64,000 bases of DNA from positions 62,082 through 126,081 of the forward strand of contig JAVTLE010000011.1 in assembly GCA_033439295.1 (NCBI GenBank), written 5' to 3'. The position numbers were made by a program, and so were the translations under genes. Source of the DNA: Deuterostichococcus epilithicus (taxonomy: Eukaryota; Chlorophyta; Trebouxiophyceae; Prasiolales; Stichococcaceae). Every line of letters starts with the position of its first letter. Position 1 is the first letter of the stretch. The notes under the pieces were generated by a model. It did no database searches. It saw only the letters and a list, made by a program, of their open reading frames with translations, and was not told the origin of the DNA. Below are positions 56,701-64,000 of this stretch, piece by piece.

Positions 56701-59700
56701 CGGCACGCCAGCATCGCCTGGCACGCCGCCGAAGCCCACAGCTGCGCCAACCCATGCCCCTGCCGGCACACCAGCAGCGCCGCCGCCTGGCACGCCAGCA
56801 TCGCCTGGCACCCCGCCGAAGCCCACAGCTGCGCCGACCCCAGCCCCTGCCGGCACACCAGCAGCGCCGCCGCCTGGCACGCCAGCATCGCCTGGCACCC
56901 CGCCGAACCCCACAGCTGCCCCGACCCCGGCCCCTGCCGGCACACCAGCAGCGCCGCCGCCTGGCACGCCAGCATCGCCTGGCACGCCGCCGAAGCCCAC
57001 AGCTACGCCGACCCAGGCCCCTGCCGGCACACCAGCAGCGCCGCCGCCTGGCACGCCAGCATCGCCTGGCACCCCGCCAAAGCCCACAGCTGCGCCGACC
57101 CCGGCCCCTGCCAGCACACCAGCAGCGCCGCCGCCTGGCACGCCAGCATCGCCTGGCACGCCGCCGAAGCCCACAGCTGCGCCGACCCAGGCCCCTGCCG
57201 GCACACCAGCAGCGCCGCCGCCCGGCACGCCAGCATCGCCTGGCACGCCGCCAAAGCCCACAGCTACGCCGACCCATGCTCCTGCCGGCACACCAGCAGC
57301 GCCGCCGCCTGGCACGCCAGCATCGCCTGGCACCCCGCCGAAGCCCACAGCTGCGCCGACCCAGGCCCCTGCCGGCACACCGGCGATGCCGCCCAGCCCG
57401 CCGGACCTCCGCCAGGGTTCTCCGCCTCCGGGCACGCCAGCATCGCCTGGCACGCCGCCGAAGCCCACGGCTGCGCCGACCCAGGCCCCTGCCGGCACAC
57501 CAGCATCGCCGCCTCCGGGCACGCCAGCATCGCCTGGCACGCCGCCGAAGCCCACGGCTGCGCCGACCCAGGCCCCTGCCGGCACACCAGCAGCGCCGCC
57601 GCCCGGCACGCCAGCATCGCCTGGCACGCCGCCAAAGCCCACAGCTACGCCGACCCATGCTCCTGCCGGCACACCAGCAGCGCCGCCGCCTGGCACGCCA
57701 GCATCGCCTGGCACCCCGCCGAAGCCCACAGCTGCGCCGACCCAGGCCCCTGCCGGCACACCGGCGATGCCGCCCAGCCCGCCGGACCTCCGCCAGGGTT
57801 CTCCGCCTCCGGGCACGCCAGCATCGCCTGGCACGCCGCCGAAGCCCACGGCTGCGCCGACCCAGGCCCCTGCCGGCACACCAGCATCGCCGCCTCCGGG
57901 CACGCCAGCATCGCCTGGCACGCCGCCGAAGCCCACGGCTGCGCCGACCCAGGCCCCTGCCGGCACACCAGCATCGCCGCCTCCGGGCACGCCAGCATCG
58001 CCTGGCACGCCGCCGAAGCCCACGGCTGCGCCGACCCAGGCCCCTGCCGGCACACCAGCAGCGCCGCCTCCGGGCACGCCAGCATCGCCTGGCACGCCGC
58101 CAAAACCCACAGCTACGCCGACCCAGGCCCCTGCCGGCACACCAGCAGCGCCGCCTCCGGGCACGCCAGCATCGCCTGGCACGCCGCCAAAGCCCACAGC
58201 TACGCCGACCCATGCTCCTGCCGGCACACCAGCAGCGCCGCCGCCTGGCACGCCAGCATCGCCTGGCACCCCGCCGAAGCCCACAGCTGCGCCGACCCAG
58301 GCCCCTGCCGGCACACCGGCGATGCCGCCCAGCCCGCCGGACCTCCGCCAGGGTTCTCCGCCTCCGGGCACGCCAGCATCGCCTGGCACGCCGCCGAAGC
58401 CCACGGCTGCGCCGACCCAGGCCCCTGCCGGCACACCAGCATCGCCGCCTCCGGGCACGCCAGCATCGCCTGGCACGCCGCCGAAGCCCACGGCTGCGCC
58501 GACCCAGGCCCCTGCCGGCACACCAGCAGCGCCGCCTCCGGGCACGCCAGCATCGCCTGGCACGCCGCCAAAACCCACAGCTACGCCGACCCAGGCCCCT
58601 GCCGGCACACCAGCAGCGCCGCCGCCTGGCACGCCAGCATCGCCTGGCACCCCGCCGAAGCCCACAGCTGCGCCGACCCAGGCCCCTGCCGGCACACCGG
58701 CGATGCCGCCCAGCCCGCCGGACCTCCGCCAGGGTTCTCCGCCTCCGGGCACGCCAGCATCGCCTGGCACGCCGCCGAAGCCCACGGCTGCGCCGACCCA
58801 GGCCCCTGCCGGCACACCAGCATCGCCGCCTCCGGGCACGCCAGCATCGCCTGGCACNCCGCCNAAGCCCACAGCTATGCCGACCCAGGCCCCTGCCGGC
58901 ACACCAGCAGCGCCGCCGCCTGGCACGCCAGCATCGCCTGGCACGCCGCCAAAACCCACAGCTGCGCCGACCCAGGCCCCTGCCGGCACACCGGCGATGC
59001 CGCCCAGCCCGCCGGACCTCCGCCAGGGTTCTCCGCCTCCAGGCACGCCAGCATCGCCTGGCATGCCGCCGAAGCCCACAGCTGCGCCGACCCAGGCCCC
59101 TGCCGGCACACCAGCAGCGCTGCCGCCTGGCCCGCCGGCATCGCCTGGCACGCCGCCGAAGCCCACAGCTGCGCCGACCCCGGCCCCTGCCGGCACACCA
59201 GCAGCGCCGCCGCCTGGCACGCCAGCATCGCCAGGCACCCCACCGAAGCCCACAGCTGCGCCGACCCGGGCTCCTGCCGGCACACCGGCGATGCCGCCCA
59301 GCCCGCCGGACCTCCGCCAGGGTTCTCCGCCTCCGGGCACGCCAGCATCTCCTGGCACCCCGCCAAAACCCACAGCTACGCCGACCCAGGCCCCTGCCGG
59401 CACACCAGCAGCGCCGCCGCCTGGCACGCCAGCATCGCCTGGCACCCCGCCGAAACCCACAGCTACGCCGACCCAGGCTCCTGCCGGCGCACCGGTGATG
59501 CCGCCCAGCCCGCCGGACCTCCGCCAGGGTTCTCCGCCTCCGGGCACGCCAGCATCGCCTGGCACGCCGCCGAAGCCCACAGCTGCGCCGACCCAGGCCC
59601 CTGCCGGCACACCGGCAGCGCCGCCGCCCGGCACGCCAGCATCGCCTGGCACCCCGCCGAAGCCCACAGCCACGCCGACCCAGGCCCCTGCCGGCACACC

Positions 59701-62700
59701 AGCAGCGCCGCCGCCTGACACGCCAGCATCGCCTGGCACGCCGCCGAAGCCCACAGCTGCGCCGACTCAGCCCCCTGCTGGCACACCAGCAGCGCCGCCG
59801 CCTGGCATGCCAGCATCGCCTGGCACGCCGCCAAAACCCACAGCTACGCCGACCCAGGCCCCTGCCGGCACACCAGCAATGCCGCCCAGCCCGCCGGACT
59901 TCCGTCAGGGTTCCCCGCCTCCGGGCACGCCAGCGTCGCCTGGCATGCCTCCATCGCAGACGACGGCTCCCACAAAATCGCCCCCAAAACCCCCTGCCGT
60001 GCCGCCGGCACTACAGCCCCCTGGTCCGCCAATCGACCTGAACTGCACGGATTTGGGCTACCCACAGGGCCTGCTCGTAGAGACCTTCCGGGACTACCAC
60101 AGCTTCGACCTGCCCATCTCGCCAAACGAGCCCCGCTCCACCATCACTACAACTCCGCAAATCGACTACAGCACCGGGCAGCTCCTGGCGCTGGGTGGCG
60201 GCGAGACCACTGGCTTCGGCGTGCGCTTCTCCGGCTACCTGCTGCTGCCCAACGCGCCGCCAATCGATGGCGATGCCACCTACTTCTTCCAGCTCAGGGC
60301 CGCCGGTGCAGGCGCCCAACTGTTCATCGATGACCAGCTGATTGTGGACAACACCTACATTGGCGCTGGGCCGCCCTACGGACCCGATTGTTACGGCTTC
60401 GACGGCCCAGAGGACATGCCCTACAAGACCGAGGTGGCCCTTATGCCCGGAGTGCACACCATCAGGGTGGAGTATGCCTCCGGGCCAGGCTGCACTGACC
60501 TGCGTTTGGAGCTGCAATTCGCTGGCCCGGGCACACCCGAGGGCAGCTCCCCGTGCGTCATCCCCTTCAGCTACGTTTGCCAGGCCACCCCATCCCCGCC
60601 GACGTCGTCGCAGCCGCCCCGCGCGCTGCCACCGCCCAGCACACCGGTCAAACCACCGCCAGAACCAACCCAGGCCCCTGCCGGCACGCCACCGACGCCG
60701 ACATCTGGGCCGACCCAGGCCCCTGCCGGCACACCAGCATCGCCGCCGCCTGGCACGCCAGCATCTCCTGGCACCCCACCGAATCCCACAGTTGCGCCGA
60801 CCCAGGCTCCTGCCGGCACACCGGCGATGCCGCCCAGCCCGCCGGACCTCCGCCAGGTTTCTCCGCCTCCGGGCACGCCAGCATTGCCTGGCACGCCGCC
60901 GAAGCCCACAGCTACGCCGACGCTAGCCCCTGCCGGCACACCAGCATCGCCGCCGCCTGGCACGCCAGCATCGCCAGGCACGCCACCGAAGCCCACAGCT
61001 GCGCCGACCCATGCCCCTGCTGGCACACCAGCAGCGCCGCCGCCTGGCACGCCAGCATCGCCTGGCACGCCGCCGAAGCCCACAGCTACGCCGACCCAGG
61101 CCCCTGCCGGAACACCAGCGTCGCCGCCGCCTGGCACGCCAGCATCTCCTGGCACCCCGCCGAAACCCACAGCTACGCCGACCCAGGCTCCTGCCGGCGC
61201 ACCGGTGATGCCGCCCAGCCCGCCGGACCTCCGCCAGGGTTCTCCGCCTCCGGGCACGCCAGCATCGCCTGGCACGCCGCCGAAGCCCACAGCTGCGCCG
61301 ACCCAGGCCCCTGCCGGCACACCAGCAGCGCCGCCGCCTGGCACGCCAGCATCGCCTGGCACGCCGCCGAAGCCCACAGCTACGCCGACCCAGGCCCCTG
61401 CCGGCACACCAGCGTCGCCGCCGCCTGGCACGCCAGCATCGCCTGGCACCCCGCCGAAACCCACAGCTACGCCGACCCAGGCTCCTGCCGGCGCACCGGT
61501 GATGCCGCCCAGCCCGCCGGACCTCCGCCAGGGTTCTCCGCCTCCGGGCACGCCAGCATCGCCTGGCACGCCGCCGAAGCCCACAGCTGCGCCGACCCAG
61601 GCCCCTGCCGGCACACCAGCAGCGCCGCCGCCTGGCACGCCAGCATCGCCTGGCACGCCGCCGAAGCCCACAGCTACGCCGACCCAGGCCCCTGCCGGCA
61701 CACCAGCATCGCCGCCTCCAGGCACGCCAGCATCGCCTGGCACGCCGCCGAAGCCCACAGCTACGCCGACCCAGGCCCCTGCCGGCACACCAGCATCGCC
61801 GCCTCTGGGCACGCCAGCATCGCCCGGCAAGCCGCCAAAGCCCACAGCTACGCCGACCCAGGCCCCTGCCGGCACACCAGCATCGCCGCCGCCTGGCACG
61901 CCAGCATCGCCAGGCACGCCACCGAAGCCCACAGCTGCGCCGACCCAGGCCCCTGCCGGCACACCAGCAGCGCCGCCGCCTGGCACGCCAGCATCGCCTG
62001 GCACGCCGCCGAAGCCCACAGCTACGCCGACCCAGGCCCCTGCCGGCACACCAGCATCGCCGCCGCCTGGCACGCCAGCATCGCCTGGCACGCCGCCGAA
62101 GCCCACAGCTACGCCGACCCAGGCCCCTGCCGGCACACCAGCATCGCCGCCGCCTGGCACGCCAGCAGCACCGCCGCCTGGCACGCCAGCATCGCCTGGC
62201 ACGCCGCCGAAGCCCACAGCTGCGCCGACCCAGGCCCCTGCCGGCACACCTGCAGCGCCGCCGCCTGGCACGCCAGCATCGCCTGGCACGCCGCCGAAGC
62301 CCACAGCTACGCCGACCCAGGCCCCTGCCGGCACACCAGCATCGCCGCCGCCTGGCACGCCAGCATCGCCTGGCACCCCGCCGAAGCCCACAGCTATGCC
62401 GACCCAGGCTCCTGCCGGCACACCGGTGATGCCGCCCAGCCCGCCGGACCTCCGCCAGGGTTCTCCGCCTCCGGGCACGCCAGCATCGCCTGGCACGCCG
62501 CCGAAGCCCACAGCTGCGCCGACCCAGGCCCCTGCCGGCACACCAGCAGCGCCGCCGCCTGGCACGCCAGCATCGCCTGGCACGCCGCCGAAGCCCACAG
62601 CTGGGCCGACCCAGGCCCCTGCCGGCACACCAGCAGCGCCGCCGCCTGGCACGCCAGCATCGCCTGGCACGCCGCCGAAGCCCACAGCTGCGCCGACCCA

Positions 62701-64000
62701 GGCCCCTGCCGGCACACCAGCAGCGCCGCCGCCTGGCACGCCAGCATCGCCTGGCACGCCGCCGAAGCCCACAGCTGCGCCGACCCAGGCCCCTGCCGGC
62801 ACACCAGCAGCGCCGCCGCCTGGCACGCCAGCATCGCCTGGCACGCCGCCGAAGCCCACAGCTGCGCCGACCCAGGCCCCTGCCGGCACACCAGCAGCGC
62901 CGCCGCCTGGCACGCCAGCATCGCCTGGCACGCCGCCGAAGCCCACAGCTGCGCCGACCCAGGCCCCTGCCGGCACACCAGCAGCGCCGCCGCCTGGCAC
63001 GCCAGCATCGCCTGGCACGCCGCCGAAGCCCACAGCTGCGCCGACCCAGGCCCCTGCCGGCACACCAGCGATGCCGCCCAGCCCGCCGGACCTCCGCCAG
63101 GCTTCCCCGCCGCCTGGCACGCCAGCATCGCCTGGCACGCCGCCGAAGCCCACAGCTACGCCGACCCAGGCCCCTGCCGGCACACCAGCAGCGCCGCCGC
63201 CTGGCACGCCAGCATCGCCTGGCACGCCACCGAAGCCCACAGCTGCGCCGACCCAGGCCCCTGCCGGCACACCAGCAATGCCGCCCAGCCCGCCGGACCT
63301 CCGCCAGGGTTCTCCGCCTCCGGGCACGCCAGCATCGCCTGGCACGCCGCCGAAGCCCACAGCTGCGCCGACCCAGGCCCCTGCCGGCACACCAGCAGCG
63401 CCGCCGCCAGGCACGCCAGCATCGCCTGGCACGCCGCCAAAGCCCACAGCTGCGCCGACCCCGGCCCCTGCCGGCACACCAGCAGCGCCGCCGCCTGGCA
63501 CGCCAGCATCGCCAGGCACGCCGCCGAAGCCCACAGCTACGCCGACCCAGGCCCCTGCCGGCACACCAGCATCGCCGCCGCCTGGCATGCCAGCATCTCC
63601 TGGCACGCCGCCGAAGCCCACAGCTGCGCCGACCCAGGCCCCTGCCGGCACACCAGCAGCGCCGCCGCCTGGCACGCCAGCATCGCCTGGCACGCCGCCG
63701 AAGCCCACAGCTGCGCCGACCCAGGCCCCTGCCGGCACACCGGCGATGCCGCCCAGCCCGCCGGACCTCCGCCAGGCTTCCCCGCCGCCTGGCACGCCAG
63801 CATCGCCTGGCACGCCGCCGAAGCCCACAGCTACGCCGACCCAGGCCCCTGCCGGCACACCAGCAGCGCCGCCGCCTGGCACGCCAGCATCGCCTGGCAC
63901 CCCACCGAAGCCCACAGCTGGGCCGACCCAGGCCCCTGCAGGCTCGCCGCCGACGCCCACATCTGCGCCGACCCAGGCCCCTGCTGGCACACCAGCAATG
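44765..64000 (+). CDS. Giant secreted PA14-module / Pro-Thr-Ala-rich protein (runs off right edge)
   Basis: Exons fit in phase: 44765-44767 (ATG alone), 45215-45605, 45816-46469, 46717-47418, 47747-48448, 48777-49478, 49807-50484, 50813-51514, 51761-52456 and 52689 to beyond 64000. About 5,514 codons are visible, with no stop. Joining exons 1 and 2 gives MARLAGGLWQLSTALLLAAV, a clear signal peptide. Eight PA14-like modules follow, each split by an intron: first half with WVGYITVDSDEVGSYTFLLS and QLLLDGSVIID, second half with KTVTLSAGYHQLTLIFAGAG and the Cys cluster CCGGSGSCSIPETKWCSC, then a linker of PTKAPTA units. A ninth, unsplit PA14-like domain (YTAYFDIETGGDYTFVLD) precedes thousands of bases of 29-residue Pro-rich repeats. 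A tenth lies at 60030-60590 (LLLPNAPPIDGDATYFFQL, AQLFIDDQLIVDN). PA14 folds often bind glycans. Composition suggests a hydroxyproline-rich, O-glycosylated cell-wall protein or adhesin; that is inference. Confidence 0.9.
45816..52456 (+). repeat. Tandem exon-plus-intron array of PA14 half-modules
   Basis: Each unit is one symmetrical phase-1 exon (second half of a module, PTxAP linker, first half of the next) plus an intron. Unit starts at 46717, 47747, 48777, 49807, 50813 and 51761 give periods of 1030, 1030, 1030, 1006 and 948. Middle units are almost identical in exon and intron; length differences are whole PTxAP codon blocks in exons (702, 678, 696 nt) or the 82-bp intron duplication (introns of 328 versus 246-247 nt). 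The outer copies (45816 and the end of 51761-52456) are the most diverged. Confidence 0.95.
53500..59990 (+). repeat. Coding minisatellite, 87-bp units (29 aa), first block
   Basis: The basic unit reads roughly GTPPKPTAAPTQAPAGTP then AAPPPGTPASP. It is interspersed with longer units carrying MPPSPPDLRQGSPPPG, about 17 times in this block. Period and frame are kept throughout, even though single-base variants (for example ccgaccca[gt]gcccc) mark subfamilies. Some longer blocks of several units recur as higher-order repeats (for example 54,540-55,140 resembles 55,200-55,700). Confidence 0.95.
60590..64000 (+). repeat. Coding minisatellite, second block (continues past window)
   Basis: Same 87-bp repeat family after the PA14-like domain at 60030-60590. 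Five to six nearly identical consecutive 87-bp units lie at about 62510-63060 (the aagcccacag landmark recurs every 87 bp). DLRQ-type units occur about seven times. Confidence 0.95.

Noticed and set aside
54573-59498. A 1,641-codon open frame in another plus-strand frame, Arg/His/Pro-rich.
   Set aside because: Shifted reading of the same 87-bp repeats. Its length is a by-product of repeat periodicity (87 is divisible by three).
53620-59754. A 2,044-codon open frame on the minus strand, Gly/Val/Ala-rich and collagen-like.
   Set aside because: It is the mirror of the Pro-rich repeat on the plus strand, whose codons rarely give stops in reverse. It has no start context, no domain and no splice support, while the plus frame is continuous with the PA14 exons.
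60571-63990. A 1,139-codon minus-strand open frame over the second repeat block.
   Set aside because: Same shadow effect as in the first block.
53500-64000. Regularly spaced repeats considered as a CRISPR-like or satellite array.
   Set aside because: There are no unique spacers; units are contiguous, protein-coding and in frame, in a eukaryotic gene.

Overview
The window looks like a gene-dense stretch of nuclear chromosome from a GC-rich green alga (Chlorophyta, plausibly a Chlorella-type trebouxiophyte; this is inference). The reasons are: nearly every gene is cut by short GT-AG introns; the genes include PCNA, a Ulp1 SUMO protease, an extended-synaptotagmin-type SMP/C2 protein and a plant/green-algal SBP-box factor; and the right third holds a very large PA14 plus proline-rich extracellular protein of the kind algae put in cell walls. 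No rRNA, tRNA, CRISPR array or recognisable transposon was seen.

Layout, left to right: (1) 5' end of an unidentified acidic-protein gene on the minus strand (to 614), divergent from (2) PCNA (+, 1266-3982, seven exons, 263 aa when assembled). (3) A partial second PCNA (+, 4866-5348) that copies only the promoter side and exons 1-2. (4) An FkbM-type methyltransferase with an N-terminal membrane anchor (+, 5728-8624). (5) A Ulp1/SENP SUMO protease with a SUMO-interaction-like motif (-, 9177-14843). (6) A CTDSPL2/SSP4-type DxDx(T/V) phosphatase (-, 15934-20416). (7) An SMP- and C2-domain tether protein (+, 21292-29894). (8) A Methyltransf_16-type protein methyltransferase (-, 30589 to about 32871). 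(9) An SBP-box transcription factor (+, 33989-39369, with a small N gap). (10) A 5.4-kb stretch with no gene I can name (39370-44764), part of which may be coding. (11) A giant secreted protein gene (+, 44765 to beyond 64000): a signal peptide, eight intron-split PA14-type modules in near-identical tandem repeats, then one exon of at least 11.3 kb coding for Pro/Thr/Ala repeats of 29 residues with further PA14-like domains inside. At least 5,500 codons lie in the window and no stop is reached.

The genes are independent housekeeping, regulatory and cell-surface genes rather than a pathway; divergent pairs (left gene/PCNA, phosphatase/tether, methyltransferase/SBP) share intergenic spacers. The two most unusual features are the homogenised exon-plus-intron tandem array in the PA14 gene, and a recurring pattern in which a few dozen bases of an exon edge, with its splice site, are copied 50-130 bp away in the flanking intron or 3' region (SUMO protease and tether genes).

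Exon edges were inferred by eye from splice consensus, reading-frame phase and family similarity; no alignment or transcript evidence was available. Those given with exact phase checks (PCNA, SBP zinc-finger exons, PA14 gene, most FkbM exons) are the most reliable.
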